NCBI GenBank assembly: GCA_022826745.1
Contig: JAJDUI010000037.1
Location: forward strand, 186,001 to 250,000
DNA length: 64,000 nucleotides
Direction of reading: 5' to 3'
DNA from: Thermoanaerobaculia bacterium
GTDB lineage: Bacteria > Acidobacteriota > Thermoanaerobaculia > Multivoradales > Multivoraceae
Below the pieces are notes generated by a model. It was not told the DNA's origin, did not search any database, and saw only the letters and a program-made list of their open reading frames with translations. The translations under genes and the position numbers were made by a program. Below are positions 1 through 9,451 of the stretch, piece after piece. The first letter of the stretch is position 1, and each line of letters starts with the position of its first letter.

Positions 1-47
1 ACGTAGTGGCCGAGCCTCCAGCAGTTCTAGCTGATTGACAGGAGGAG

Positions 48-1373
48 ATGCCAGTGCGCTGGAAGTTGCTAGGCCCTGAGATCGGGTATGAGGACGGCTT
101 CGAGGATACCGACCTCTTTGGCTACGCAGACCTTGGAACAAGGCTCGCGGACGTGATCGCGGGCCTTGAGGACGAGCCCGTTATCGTTCTGGACGGAGAC
201 TGGGGTAGCGGCAAGACGACGTTCGCCCTCCAGTGGGCCGGTCTCCTAAGGCGCCGAGGCAACGCGGTTCTCTACTTCGATGCGTTCGCCTGCGATCACC
301 AGGAGGATGCGCTGCTGGCGCTTGCCGAGGAGGTCTACTGCTTTGCGGAGAAGGAAGGCGTATCGCCGGACCACCTCAATGACTTCGCCGACAGGGTGTC
401 AAAGGCAGTCAAAGCGAGTTCCGTTGCTGTGCTGGGCTCGCTCGGCGGGAAGTTCCTTGGCATCGACGACAAAGTGGCTGGAGAACTCGCAGCGATCTTG
501 GCGGAAGAGCCGCGTCTAAAGGCCTGGATCAGAGATTCCGCGGCGCGCAAGCAGGCCGTGCAGGCGTTTCGCGGGGAGCTTCAGCGCATTGCATGTGCAA
601 CGGTGGAGAAGGCCCGCGAGCGCGTCGAGTCGGGAGAGGGCGAGCCCGGGGCGAACGGCGAGGGAACGGAAGCTCCAGGAAGACTCGTTATCGTTGTTGA
701 CGAGTTGGACCGTTGCAAGCCAGCTTTCGCCCTGAGTGTGCTGGAGCGCATCAAGCACGTAGTAGGCGTTCCCGGAGTCGTCTTCGTGCTCGTGGCTAGC
801 TTGAAGGAACTTGGGAACTCCGTTCGGTCTGCGTACGGCGAGGTGGACGCCGAACGGTACCTGGAGAAGTTCTTCGACCTCGTGGTGCGGCTTCCAGATG
901 CCTGGAGAGCAGGTAGCAGCGTGCCGAAGGCGCGCGTCTATGCCGCCTATCTGCAAGAGCAGGCGTTCTCGAAGTTCCCGGCGTCGAGTCTCGAGCGGCA
1001 CATGCGGGCGCTTGTACGACTCGCCGAGAAGGAGCAGATGTCACTGCGGACTATGGAGCATGTTGTTCGGAATGTCGCCGTCCTGGCTCTTGGTGGGCAC
1101 GGTGGGTGGAACAGCTGGGGAACGTTGTCTGTACCGGTGCTTGTTAGCGCCATCCGTGTCGTGTATCCGGGGATCTTCTCCAGGTTGAGGGCCGGAAGGC
1201 CTGAGGACCTAGAAGACGGAGACTGGGACAAAGTCATGGAGTTGGCGAAGGAAGTCATCTTTGGTGCGAACCAGGACGTCGAGCTAGCGGACGAGATACT
1301 GGACAAATCGAAGTTGAGGCCGTACCGCGGGTTGCCCGATGCAGCGAGGAAGCTCGATGCCTTTGAAGTGTGA
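48..1373 (+). CDS. KAP family P-loop NTPase
   Basis: Predicted KAP-type STAND-like ATPase of 441 aa. Walker A is GDWGSGKT at about residues 50-57 and Walker B is LVIVVDELDR at about 213-222, which is the usual KAP spacing with an intervening insert. I see no obvious pair of transmembrane helices, although many KAP proteins have them; a short hydrophobic stretch lies near residues 124-140. The AGGAGG at 40-45 is only 2 nt from the ATG at 48 but 8 nt from an in-frame GTG at 54, so the true start may be 54 (two residues shorter). KAP NTPases occur in defence islands, including as the ATPase of some QueC-associated systems, and a QueC-like gene lies 2.4 kb downstream on the other strand. The exact biochemical role is unknown. 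Confidence 0.85.
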   Translation: MPVRWKLLGPEIGYEDGFEDTDLFGYADLGTRLADVIAGLEDEPVIVLDGDWGSGKTTFALQWAGLLRRRGNAVLYFDAFACDHQEDALLALAEEVYCFAEKEGVSPDHLNDFADRVSKAVKASSVAVLGSLGGKFLGIDDKVAGELAAILAEEPRLKAWIRDSAARKQAVQAFRGELQRIACATVEKARERVESGEGEPGANGEGTEAPGRLVIVVDELDRCKPAFALSVLERIKHVVGVPGVVFVLVASLKELGNSVRSAYGEVDAERYLEKFFDLVVRLPDAWRAGSSVPKARVYAAYLQEQAFSKFPASSLERHMRALVRLAEKEQMSLRTMEHVVRNVAVLALGGHGGWNSWGTLSVPVLVSAIRVVYPGIFSRLRAGRPEDLEDGDWDKVMELAKEVIFGANQDVELADEILDKSKLRPYRGLPDAARKLDAFEV

Positions 1374-1502
1374 CGTCCTGGCGCCGGGACTCAGTTGGGA
1401 TAGAGGTATGAGTACCTGGCCCAAGAACAGCAGAATCCGTGTCCGCTTCATGCCGCGTCGTCCACGAATCATCTTCGACTACCTGCAAGAATGGTCTGAG
1501 AG

Positions 1503-1895
1503 TTGTCTTTCTGGCAAGCGTTGATTCTCCTGCTCACGGCAATCGGTGGCGTTATAGCCATACGCTTCACAACGACCCTGGATCTCAACAAGTTCCTGGA
1601 GTACCGCCAAGAGCGACAAGTCGCGAAGATGCGTGCCGCCTGCCCTCACACCATACTCGTTGAAGTGCCCATCAATGGACACAGGGAATACCGGTGGAAG
1701 ACTCTCGCGGTCGACGTTGACGCGGGAGATGGAGTGGCGGTCAAGAAGATCACGGTATGCAGTCGCTGTGGCACTCAACTCCTCGGGGGACTCGCTCAGG
1801 CCAACGATGCGCGGCTCTACTTTGAGCGAGACCCCGATGCGTGGCTGAAGCAGGAGGCGTACTTTCTCAAAGTGGCGAGAAAGCTGATGCACTAG
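1503..1895 (+). CDS. Small membrane-anchored hypothetical protein with CxxC
   Basis: 130 aa ORF with a TTG start. A stop codon lies two codons upstream in frame, so no longer start is available. Residues 3-22 form one hydrophobic helix (FWQALILLLTAIGGVIAI), followed by a charged soluble domain with a single CSRCGT motif around residues 85-90 that could bind metal with another site or in a dimer. I do not recognise the family. It follows the KAP NTPase on the same strand after 129 nt without a recognisable gene, so it may be the membrane partner of that NTPase, but this is inference from position only. Confidence 0.55.
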   Translation: MSFWQALILLLTAIGGVIAIRFTTTLDLNKFLEYRQERQVAKMRAACPHTILVEVPINGHREYRWKTLAVDVDAGDGVAVKKITVCSRCGTQLLGGLAQANDARLYFERDPDAWLKQEAYFLKVARKLMH

Positions 1896-1956
1896 AGAGG
1901 CCCGCACCCGACCTGACTAGCCCGACCATCATTGCTATTCCCTGTGCGGAGGGGGA

Positions 1957-2619
1957 CTAGTGTCTCTGGGCTTGGACCGCGCGGGACTCGGCTTGTCTCG
2001 GATTCCGCATAGAACGGAGAATCCGGGCAAGGGACGGGCAGCGCCTGGCCCTCTCTATGCCGAGCAGCCCGATTACCCATTCTCCATGGTGTGGCGGAAC
2101 GTGCATGCGAGCGTCATGGACGGCACGGAAGACCGTGTCCGAGAGTTGGGGCTCCGTCAGTGCTTCCGTTAGCCGTGAGTCACGCAGAAGATCCACTGTG
2201 CCGCTCGTTGGGAGATTCGGGAACCTCTCGGTGCAGATCCTGAGTGCCTTGCGGTCGTCCAGGAGGGCGAGCCCCCCTACTTCGAGCGCCTTGGCGATTG
2301 TGGCGGCCTCCCCGTCGCCCAAGGTTTCGCTGGCTGCGCCGGAGACCAGACCAATGAAGTCGGCTTCGCTCGACTCTCCGATTCGGACGGCTTCGAGGAA
2401 GCCGCCGGCAATCAACTCCGCCAGGAGAGCGGAGTCCCGATGCTCTCCGCCGCGGCCGGAAGAAAGTTCGCCTAGAACTTGCTCGGTGACGAGGACCTGG
2501 TTCGATAGCGCCCCCAGAATCGCCTTCGCGCGACGCGTTGCGTTCAGATTGATGACAACGCTGGAGTCGGCGACGACCGGACCTGTGAACCTAGCCAGAG
2601 GGAGAACAGGATCCGGCAT
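1957..2619 (-). CDS. PIN-domain ribonuclease-like protein
   Basis: 220 aa PIN-fold protein. The first acidic residue lies in VVADSSVVINL (D18), followed by a conserved-looking glutamate in EQVLGEL. Later acidic positions fall in LGDGEAATIAKA and ALLDDRKA, matching the four-acid active site of VapC/DUF3368-like PIN nucleases. Such domains usually cleave RNA and act as toxins. The gene overlaps the 3' end of the XRE/ImmA-IrrE gene by 29 nt and is last in a four-gene overlapping operon. PIN proteins partnered by XRE-COG2856 proteins are a known toxin-antitoxin arrangement, so it is probably the toxic effector held in check by its neighbour. The C-terminal 60 residues are arginine-rich and not recognised. 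Confidence 0.8.
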   Translation of the reverse strand: MPDPVLPLARFTGPVVADSSVVINLNATRRAKAILGALSNQVLVTEQVLGELSSGRGGEHRDSALLAELIAGGFLEAVRIGESSEADFIGLVSGAASETLGDGEAATIAKALEVGGLALLDDRKALRICTERFPNLPTSGTVDLLRDSRLTEALTEPQLSDTVFRAVHDARMHVPPHHGEWVIGLLGIERARRCPSLARILRSMRNPRQAESRAVQAQRH

Positions 2620-3760
2620 CGACTCCTATGGCCTCATCGTCCAGCAACTGGCGGAGCTCCGGACGTTCCAGACGGAGCAGGTTGGCCAACTGGCCTTCGC
2701 TCAGCAGTTCCTTCCTGTAAACCTCGCTCGCGAGCGCGGCCAGCCGAAGCGTCGTAGGCCCACGCCCTTCGGCTGCTTGCGCTTCGGACTGGTCGAGGTC
2801 GCCCAGGGCCTCTTGGACGTGCGCCTGGGTTATACGCCCGGTCGTCTGGAAGAAGTCCCACGCGCCTCTGTCGACGAGTCGCAAGTCCTCCAAACGGCGA
2901 ACAAGTGCTTCGCGAGATACACCGAATGCGTGACTCAGCAGGATGACGCTGCGTCGCGTCAAGATGCCCGATTCAGCGGTCAGCGCCCGGAATCTCTCAC
3001 GGACGGCTCTTTCGGGCGTCAAGAACGCGCGAGCGAAGGCGTCTGCGTAGCGCTCTTCGCGAGACGTTGCCTGTTGGCGACGGTAGTGGACGACCGGAAC
3101 ATCTCGTGCCGATACGAAGTGAGCCAGCTCGTGAATCGCAGTATGGGTCCGCCTCGAAGGAGGATGTTTGGCGTTCAACAGCATGCACGCGCCGACGCCT
3201 GCCTCGTAAGCGAAGAGGCCGGAGATCCGGGATTCGATGGGTCGGATATAGACACGTACGCCGAGGTCGAGTTCAAGCAGGCTGATCACGTCGCGGACGG
3301 GCGCCTGACCCAGGCCCAGCCATTGCCGGAGTTCCTGAACATGGTTCTCGGCCTGAAGTCGAACGTCGCCAGGAAGTATGGCTCGTCTGGGCGGGTAGTT
3401 CTCGGTCCTCTGGATGCCGAGGAGGTTCTCCAACTCGACCTCGGCGCGCACCAGGTCGCCAAGCAAGTGGGCCGCGGCGTCGGCTTCGCCGGTGTCCGAG
3501 CCCTGCAGCTTGCGAAACCGAGGCGCCAGGTGGACGTGAACCGCCTCGGCACGCAGTAGTTGGTTCGCCGTCGTTCCGTACGTCGCGGCAAGGCGTTGGA
3601 TCTCGGCCGGCCGCCAGACTCTTCGGCCCTGCTCGATGGCCACGAGAGTCGTGCGGGCCACGCCAATGGCACCGGCGGCTGCGGCCTGCGTTATGCCTTT
3701 GGCTTCGCGGGCGCGGCGAAGGCGCCGTCCGATCTCGGCGCTATCCGATTGGCTAGGCAT
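2591..3760 (-). CDS. XRE-family HTH / ImmA-IrrE metallopeptidase
   Basis: 389 aa fusion of an N-terminal helix-turn-helix (about residues 8-65, EIGRRLRRAREAKGITQ...) and an ImmA/IrrE-type zinc metalloprotease domain with HELAH at 210-214, followed by a glutamate/alanine-rich helix (EERYADAFARAFL) typical of the family. This COG2856 architecture is found in phage repressor-cleaving ImmA, in IrrE/PprI and in antitoxins paired with PIN or RES toxins. The ORF track starts at 3844, but the ATG at 3760 begins just before the HTH and overlaps the upstream gene's stop (ATGCCTAG), so translational coupling is likely. It probably represses its own operon and senses damage or phage by proteolysis or zinc-site occupancy; this last part is inference. 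Confidence 0.85.
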   Translation of the reverse strand: MPSQSDSAEIGRRLRRAREAKGITQAAAAGAIGVARTTLVAIEQGRRVWRPAEIQRLAATYGTTANQLLRAEAVHVHLAPRFRKLQGSDTGEADAAAHLLGDLVRAEVELENLLGIQRTENYPPRRAILPGDVRLQAENHVQELRQWLGLGQAPVRDVISLLELDLGVRVYIRPIESRISGLFAYEAGVGACMLLNAKHPPSRRTHTAIHELAHFVSARDVPVVHYRRQQATSREERYADAFARAFLTPERAVRERFRALTAESGILTRRSVILLSHAFGVSREALVRRLEDLRLVDRGAWDFFQTTGRITQAHVQEALGDLDQSEAQAAEGRGPTTLRLAALASEVYRKELLSEGQLANLLRLERPELRQLLDDEAIGVDAGSCSPSG

Positions 3761-5123
3761 GAGCGTCGCGGACTTGGGCAACCCACTTCGTGACGAACGA
3801 GTCGGCGCCGAGATCCTGGAGAAAGTCTGCCCATTCTTGTGCATGCCGCATCAGCATCCTGTGGAGTCGGTCTCTGGCTTCTTCTGGCGCTAGGCCAAGA
3901 GATTGGCGCAGATGCCAGACATGTAGGTCGAGTTTCGGTGATTCGCGGGGCAGCCTGGCTAGTTGAGCCAGATCCTCAAGGTGAAGCGTGCCGGCCAACG
4001 CGTACTGATGATGGGAGCCACGTGGCGCTCGCTTCTTGAACGCTGGCGCCGCACCGTCCTCATAGTTGTGCGCGCGCAGGTCTTCCCAGACGTAGATCTC
4101 TCGATCTTCTGTCGCCCCAGCAGCGTGCACGCTCATCCGGCGAAGCATGCAGGCGGCGCAGACGCCGCATTGGCGTTTCTTTCGGGACACCGAAACGTGC
4201 CTCTGGTCCTGCCAGCAGGATCGAGTGTCGCGCCAGGTGTCGCCGATCACTTGCGCTCCCAGTAGGTCGCGGAGCGTTTCGCCTTTCGTGTTCCATAGCC
4301 GAGGTTGGACGTAGCGGATCTCGTAGCCGAGTAGAGCAGCTAAGAACTCCTCCATCAGGCGTAGGAAACTCGGGTGGGTTCTCTGGTCTGGTGGCTGCTG
4401 TCCGACCGGGACGAGTGAGGGGCCTAAGGCACCTTGGCCGCTCTCGGGCATGATGACCGTGTCCGTGCTGGCCAGATAGGCGGCTGTGCCGCCAAGGAGG
4501 GCGAACCGAAAACCCCGGGATCGAGCGCTGCTCTCGGTCCGGCGGCCCGGCGCGTACCGGACCTCGTAGGGGACGGCCACGAACGGCGTCTCGCTGGCGG
4601 TCCGAGAGATGTTCCTTGTGCCTAGGCGTACCCGGATGGGCTCGATGCCAGACCCGTCCGCCTCCAGTCTCGCGACCATGTACGAGTCTAAGCCCTCACT
4701 GTACGGAACAACTGCCTTGGCGTTTTGGGAGAAACCCAGGATGCCCTGGGGGCACGCCTCTTCGTGTCGTCGCCCGGTGAACCGGATGTTCCACTGGTCG
4801 CCAGTTAGGAGACTCAAGGCCCGGATCAGCGGCGATGACACGTCCTCGGAGCGCCAACGGTCCGGATCGTGGACGGGTATCCGTAGATCGAACCGTCTCA
4901 CCCAACTCACGGGTGGCCGAGATCTGAGACCGTCGCAGAACTCAGTCGCCGCTGCAACGACGAAAGCGTCGAATACGCGCTGATCCCAGCATCCGAAGCA
5001 GTAGCTTCTCAGTACGTCGGGCTTGAAGATGAGGTGCGTCCCAATCACGCACGCGGGGCGACGGGCCGGTGCTCGGGCATCAGCTTCCTGCACCTCGACG
5101 CAGAGTCCGGCGTCGCGACTCAT
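3753..5123 (-). CDS. QueC-like PP-loop ATPase (7-cyano-7-deazaguanine synthase-like)
   Basis: 456 aa, about twice the length of housekeeping QueC. A variant PP-loop YSEGLDSYMVARL lies at about 141-153 (S-E-G-L-D-S in place of S-G-G-L-D-S). The QueC zinc-site pattern is kept: one Cys at 303 and then CGVCAAC at 319-325. About 140 residues precede the PP-loop and about 130 follow the zinc site, and neither part is recognised. True QueC makes preQ0 from carboxy-deazaguanine. QueC-like proteins are also core parts of the Qat system and of some CBASS operons, where they are thought to conjugate or modify proteins or nucleotides. No queCDEF neighbours are present, so a defence role is favoured. It overlaps the upstream gene by 4 nt (ATGA) and the downstream gene by 8 nt. 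Confidence 0.8.
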   Translation of the reverse strand: MSRDAGLCVEVQEADARAPARRPACVIGTHLIFKPDVLRSYCFGCWDQRVFDAFVVAAATEFCDGLRSRPPVSWVRRFDLRIPVHDPDRWRSEDVSSPLIRALSLLTGDQWNIRFTGRRHEEACPQGILGFSQNAKAVVPYSEGLDSYMVARLEADGSGIEPIRVRLGTRNISRTASETPFVAVPYEVRYAPGRRTESSARSRGFRFALLGGTAAYLASTDTVIMPESGQGALGPSLVPVGQQPPDQRTHPSFLRLMEEFLAALLGYEIRYVQPRLWNTKGETLRDLLGAQVIGDTWRDTRSCWQDQRHVSVSRKKRQCGVCAACMLRRMSVHAAGATEDREIYVWEDLRAHNYEDGAAPAFKKRAPRGSHHQYALAGTLHLEDLAQLARLPRESPKLDLHVWHLRQSLGLAPEEARDRLHRMLMRHAQEWADFLQDLGADSFVTKWVAQVRDAHA

Positions 5124-5701
5124 CCCGATGCTCCCAGCACGGGCACGCCATCCTCCAAGCTGGCCTTGGGGCTAGGCTTGAGCGCGACCTCGTCGCCGCG
5201 CCCGATCACTTTCGCGGCGAGTTTCTTCGAGTCAAGAGCGGCGAGCGCGGAATCTACGCGCTGCAGCGCGGCGGGAGTCCCAGACCACGAACTGCGGAGA
5301 TAATGTTCGACTATTTGCCGCCGGCGATTGTCAGCTTCGTAGTCTACTAGCCGCCGCAGTGCCTCGCATGCTGCCCTCTCCCCATGCTGACCGTCCAAGG
5401 TTGCCAGGATGGCAAAGTCGATGAATGGTCCGCTTAGTCGCCCCTCTTGGTGCGTCCTCTTCAACTGCTCAAGGAGCGCTAGGCTGGCGGCGTTGCCGTT
5501 GAGGAGCGTCTGTCGGTTGGCCAAGCACTGCTCCACATCCCGGAGAACCGGTCGGGGTAGATCCTTCCTGAGCGCCGCCAGTAAGGCCCTTTCTCCGCGC
5601 CGCGAGACCTCGTCAATCGGGAGCAGCTTGGTCTCGGCGCGTTTGGCGAAGCCCTTCCAAAGGCGTTCCATCGGTAGACTTCTGTGAGGTCCGTCGCTCA
5701 T
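5120..5701 (-). CDS. Hypothetical protein with N-terminal DGPHRSLPM motif
   Basis: 193 aa when started at the ATG at 5701; the ORF track extends it to 5749, but that gives a non-standard start. GGAAAG lies 3 nt upstream of 5701. The protein begins MSDGPHRSLPMERLWKGFAKRAE, a tract I associate with unclassified proteins but cannot name. The rest is predicted alpha-helical and charged with no catalytic motif I recognise. It is first in the operon and its stop overlaps the QueC-like start (ATGA). By position it could be the equivalent of QatB, the small uncharacterised partner of the QueC-like enzyme or its substrate, but I see no sequence basis for calling it QatB. Confidence 0.65.
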   Translation of the reverse strand: MSDGPHRSLPMERLWKGFAKRAETKLLPIDEVSRRGERALLAALRKDLPRPVLRDVEQCLANRQTLLNGNAASLALLEQLKRTHQEGRLSGPFIDFAILATLDGQHGERAACEALRRLVDYEADNRRRQIVEHYLRSSWSGTPAALQRVDSALAALDSKKLAAKVIGRGDEVALKPSPKASLEDGVPVLGASG

Positions 5702-5715
5702 CGACTTTCCAGTGT

Positions 5716-5743
5716 CAGATACGATGACGAGTTTTCCTGACAA
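5716..5743 (-). promoter_or_regulatory. Weak candidate promoter in divergent spacer 5702-6035
   Basis: On the minus strand TTGTCA, 16 nt, then TATCTG lies just upstream of the 193-aa gene. The -35 is close to consensus and the -10 is poor. It would leave a very short leader. The remaining spacer up to the DUF1156 gene at 6036 shows no convincing gene or RNA; the short ORF at 5756-5971 has no recognisable product. Confidence 0.25.
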
Positions 5744-6035
5744 AGTCAAGTCGCCGTGGCGCCGGCTTTGAGGCGTGCATATGGGCGCTCAAGGGGACGA
5801 GCAGGGCGTCCTCGGTCGGTAGTAGCATGGCGGGTGGCGCTAGCGGTGACCGCTTCCGGGGAGTCCGAACGGGTGACGACTAAGCCTGGGTCGTCCTCAT
5901 CTAGCGCTAGGTGTAGGCGAGGACGTGCTTCAAGGGCTTCTCCGGCCGGTCCGATTGTCGCGACCCGGTGAGTGCACGAACACGCGTGCGTCGTTGGGCG
6001 GCTACGATAGCGGCGATGTCGTCGGATGCGTTTAG

Positions 6036-9000
6036 GTGCGCCGCTTGCACAAGGTGCCGGCCTTGAGCCAGGACCCTTCGATTGGCGCCGACCCGGTGGT
6101 GCCAGGCGCTCGGTTGATCGAGGCCGTGTTCCCGCTCCGGCAGGCGTCTCTCGACTCGGTCCACGAGAAGTACGTGCGACACGGGCACATCTCGACGCTG
6201 CACATCTGGCCGGCGAGGCGGCCACTGGCTGCTTGTCGGGCGGTGTTGCTGGCCACGCTGTTGCCGGACCCGGGTGACGCTGAACGGCGGCGACGCATGA
6301 TGGCACGAATCGGGGGCGAAGTGCTCCCGAGGCAGACCCGGGCCGGGAAGCTCAGGGAGGAGACGGCGGGTGGTGTGCTTCACTGGGGCCGGGAGAGTGA
6401 CCTGGAGGTCGAGAAACTGCGTGAGGAGATTCGCGAGGCGTTCGGCGGCCGGGTGCCGAGGGTTCTCGACCCGTTCGCGGGCGGCGGAGCGATCCCGCTG
6501 GAGGCGATGCGGCTGGGATGCGAGGTCACCGCGTCGGACTTGAACCCGGTCGCCTGGTTTGTCCTGCGCTGCACGCTGCACTACCCGCGGTTGGTGGCGG
6601 GGCAGGAGTTGCCGCTGCCGGCCTTCGCCGTGCGTGATCGTGATTTCGTCGGGGCGTGCCTCAAGGCGCAGGGCGTGACGAGGAAGCCCGCGTTGCGCGA
6701 GCAACTGCGACGGTTGGGCCACAGCGACGGCGAGGCCGTGCAGGTCCGGTCCGCGTTGCTCGACAAAGAACCGCGTGCCTCGAGAAGCCGCGAATCTGCG
6801 GGTCCAACGCTCCAGGCGGGGTTCCCCTGGCACCTTCGGGCATGGGGACGCCGGGTTCTGGCCGAGGCTCGACGTGAGCTTGCGAAGCGGTACCCGACCT
6901 ACGCGGATTTCGAGCCGGTGCGGCGCAAAGGGCGGGGCAGACGGGATGCCGAGATTCGGTTCCCCGAGCACCGTTTCAGAGCTCGCCCGTCGCGGTTGCT
7001 CGAACCGGACGCTGCCGGGAACGTCTCGGTCGCCGATTTGAACGCCGAGTTCGACGCCGCCTACCTGGAGAACGAAGCGAATCCGCGCTGGGTCGCGAAG
7101 CCGACGGTCGCCTACTTGTGGGCGCGGACGGTTCGCTGCGCGAACTGCCGGGCCGAGATCCCTCTGCTCAAGACGCGCTGGCTGTGCAAGAAGCCGGGCA
7201 AGCGAGTGCTGCTGTCGATGACGCCACGGCACGACGGTTCGGGAGTGGACTTCGACATCAAGCACGACGTGCGGTCGGGGGAGGGCAACGCGGCTCAGCG
7301 ACGCGAGCACGACCGCCGGATGGGTGCCGGGACGATGAGCCGCAGCGGCGCCGCTTGCCCTAGTTGCGGCGGAATCTCGACGATGGCCGACTTGCGCAAC
7401 GAGGGCCGGACGGGGAGATTCGGTGAGCGGATGACGGCGGTGGTCGTGGATGGCCAGCAAGGCAAGGAGTACCGGCTCCCGACCGAGGTCGAGTTGGCGG
7501 CCGCGTTGGTCGACGAGAAGGAACTACGAGCTTTGTTCGCGGAGATTCCGTTCGGTCTGCCCGAAGAACCGACGCCGGATGAAAGGGCCTTGGGGATGCG
7601 GATTCCCCGCTATGGATTCGACTCGTGGCGAAAGCTGTTCACAAACCGGCAGTTGCTCGCGCTGGGGGTGATCGTCCAGACAATCCGTGGTTCTGCCGGA
7701 GATACGACCGCCTATCCCGCAACGTGGCGGGAAGGATTGAGCGCGAGCCTCTCGTGCATCCTGAGCAAGCTCGCCGACTACAGCAGTAGTGTTTGTTCTT
7801 GGGACAACTCGCGTGAGACCTTGAGGCAGACGTTCGCTCGATTCGCGCTTCCTATGGTGTGGGACAACTGCGAAGCCAATCCTCTGTCGGGTGGTTCGGG
7901 CAGTTTCGAAGGGATGACAGATTGGGTGGCGCGCTATGTCGACCACGCAACAGCAGCGCTCTCAGACGCTCCCGCTGTGGACGTGCAGGCCGAGAGCGCC
8001 ATTCGGCTCCAAGACTGCGGCGTCGATGTTATCTGCACAGATCCCCCCTACTACGACGCCATCCCGTACTCAGATCTCATGGACTTCTTCTACGTCTGGC
8101 TGCGACGCGCGCTCCACGGCCTGTCGCCCGAGTTCGACGCCGCTTTCGCCGCGCCACTCGGTCCCAAGTGGAACCAGGAGGCCTCCGGCGGTAAGGGTGA
8201 TGGGGAGTTGATCGACGATGCGAGCCGCTTCGGAGGGGACCGCGACGCGTCGAAGCGGACCTACGAGGACGGCATGGCACGCGCCTTTCGCCGCTTCCAT
8301 GACGCACTCCGTGACGACGGTCGTCTCGTGATTGTGTTTGCCAACAAACAGCCCGATGCTTGGGAGACTCTGGTCTCGGCGCTGATTCGTGCCGGTTTCG
8401 TTGCCTGCGGTTCGTGGCCGATTCAGACTGAGATGAAGAACCGACAGCGGTCGCTGTCGTCGGCGGCGCTCTCCTCCTCGATCTGGCTAGTCTGCCGCCG
8501 CCGGCCTGTCGACGCCCGGCCCGGCTGGGACGCCGCTGTCTTGGCTGAGATGCGCTCCAACATCACGGAGAGCCTGCGGCGGTTCTGGGATGCTGGCATC
8601 CGCGGACCGGACTTCGTTTGGGCGGCTACCGGCCCCGCACTTGAGGCCTTTAGCGGTCATCCGGTCGTCAAGAAAGCGGATTCGCCACGGGAGACGCTGT
8701 CCGTGGCTGAGTTCCTACGGCAAGTGCGACGCATCGTCGTCACCTTTGTCGTGAACCGGTTGCTCGAGGCCGAGCCTGGTGCCCCGACGGAACTCGACGA
8801 CCTGACGACCTACTACTTGTTGCACCGCAACGACTTCGGGCTGGGCGCTGGCCCGGCGGGGGTGTGCATCCTCTACGCGCTGTCGTGCAACCTCTCTGAC
8901 GCCGACCTTGCCGGCGGCCTGGATCTGCTGGCGCGGGGCGCTTCAGCGTCTGCAAGCGATGCCTCGGACGGAGATGGCGACGAGGAAGGGTCCGCCCCCG

Positions 9001-9332
9001 CTACTTCAGGGTCGGAAGCCCGGCTCAAGCCGTGGGACAGGCGTCGAAGCCGCGGCCTGGGCGAGCCCTCCGCCAACGGCGAGCCGCCGGCACTCATCGA
9101 TTGCGTCCACAGACTCATGCAACTCTGGAAGACCGGCGAGCAAGGTCGCGTTGACCGCTATCTGGCCGACCGCGGCCTGTGGCGACACGAACTGTTCGCG
9201 CGGGTCGTCCAGGCGGTCATCGAACTCGCCGCCGAAGGCTCCGAGGAGCGATCCACTCTGGAGTCGATCCAGAACCATCTGCAGGGCCAGAGCCCAGCCG
9301 TTGCGTGGCCCAGGCAGCGGACGATGTTGTAG
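6036..9332 (+). CDS. DUF1156 domain adenine-specific DNA methyltransferase (COG1743)
   Basis: 1098 aa. The N-terminal DUF1156 block reads RLIEAVFPLRQASLDSVHEK...HGHISTLHIWPARRPL (about 28-70). The SAM-binding motif DPFAGGGAIPLEA is near 145-157, Zn-ribbon cysteines (CANC near 368, CPSCGG near 441) fall in the middle, and the catalytic amino-methyltransferase motif DPPYYDAIPYSD is near 668-680. This is the Zn-ribbon-containing methylase long noted in defence islands next to DUF499 ATPases. It should methylate adenine to mark self DNA. A stop codon lies immediately upstream of the GTG at 6036, so the start is that GTG or a nearby TTG/GTG; no good ribosome binding site is visible. Its expected DUF499 partner is at 12327, separated by two genes on the opposite strand. 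Confidence 0.9.
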   Translation: MRRLHKVPALSQDPSIGADPVVPGARLIEAVFPLRQASLDSVHEKYVRHGHISTLHIWPARRPLAACRAVLLATLLPDPGDAERRRRMMARIGGEVLPRQTRAGKLREETAGGVLHWGRESDLEVEKLREEIREAFGGRVPRVLDPFAGGGAIPLEAMRLGCEVTASDLNPVAWFVLRCTLHYPRLVAGQELPLPAFAVRDRDFVGACLKAQGVTRKPALREQLRRLGHSDGEAVQVRSALLDKEPRASRSRESAGPTLQAGFPWHLRAWGRRVLAEARRELAKRYPTYADFEPVRRKGRGRRDAEIRFPEHRFRARPSRLLEPDAAGNVSVADLNAEFDAAYLENEANPRWVAKPTVAYLWARTVRCANCRAEIPLLKTRWLCKKPGKRVLLSMTPRHDGSGVDFDIKHDVRSGEGNAAQRREHDRRMGAGTMSRSGAACPSCGGISTMADLRNEGRTGRFGERMTAVVVDGQQGKEYRLPTEVELAAALVDEKELRALFAEIPFGLPEEPTPDERALGMRIPRYGFDSWRKLFTNRQLLALGVIVQTIRGSAGDTTAYPATWREGLSASLSCILSKLADYSSSVCSWDNSRETLRQTFARFALPMVWDNCEANPLSGGSGSFEGMTDWVARYVDHATAALSDAPAVDVQAESAIRLQDCGVDVICTDPPYYDAIPYSDLMDFFYVWLRRALHGLSPEFDAAFAAPLGPKWNQEASGGKGDGELIDDASRFGGDRDASKRTYEDGMARAFRRFHDALRDDGRLVIVFANKQPDAWETLVSALIRAGFVACGSWPIQTEMKNRQRSLSSAALSSSIWLVCRRRPVDARPGWDAAVLAEMRSNITESLRRFWDAGIRGPDFVWAATGPALEAFSGHPVVKKADSPRETLSVAEFLRQVRRIVVTFVVNRLLEAEPGAPTELDDLTTYYLLHRNDFGLGAGPAGVCILYALSCNLSDADLAGGLDLLARGASASASDASDGDGDEEGSAPATSGSEARLKPWDRRRSRGLGEPSANGEPPALIDCVHRLMQLWKTGEQGRVDRYLADRGLWRHELFARVVQAVIELAAEGSEERSTLESIQNHLQGQSPAVAWPRQRTML

Positions 9333-9451
9333 GTGCCGAGTCTGGCCAGGCACAAGTACACACTGGCGGACCACGCTTAGCGGTGGGGACGGTGACCACC
9401 GTGTTGACAGTCCCTCACGAGGCTGGGCGCGGCATCGTTGAAGCCGGCGCG

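Noticed and set aside
5907-7460. 517-aa ORF antisense to the DUF1156 methyltransferase
   Set aside because: Shadow of a real gene; composition dominated by R, P and Q.
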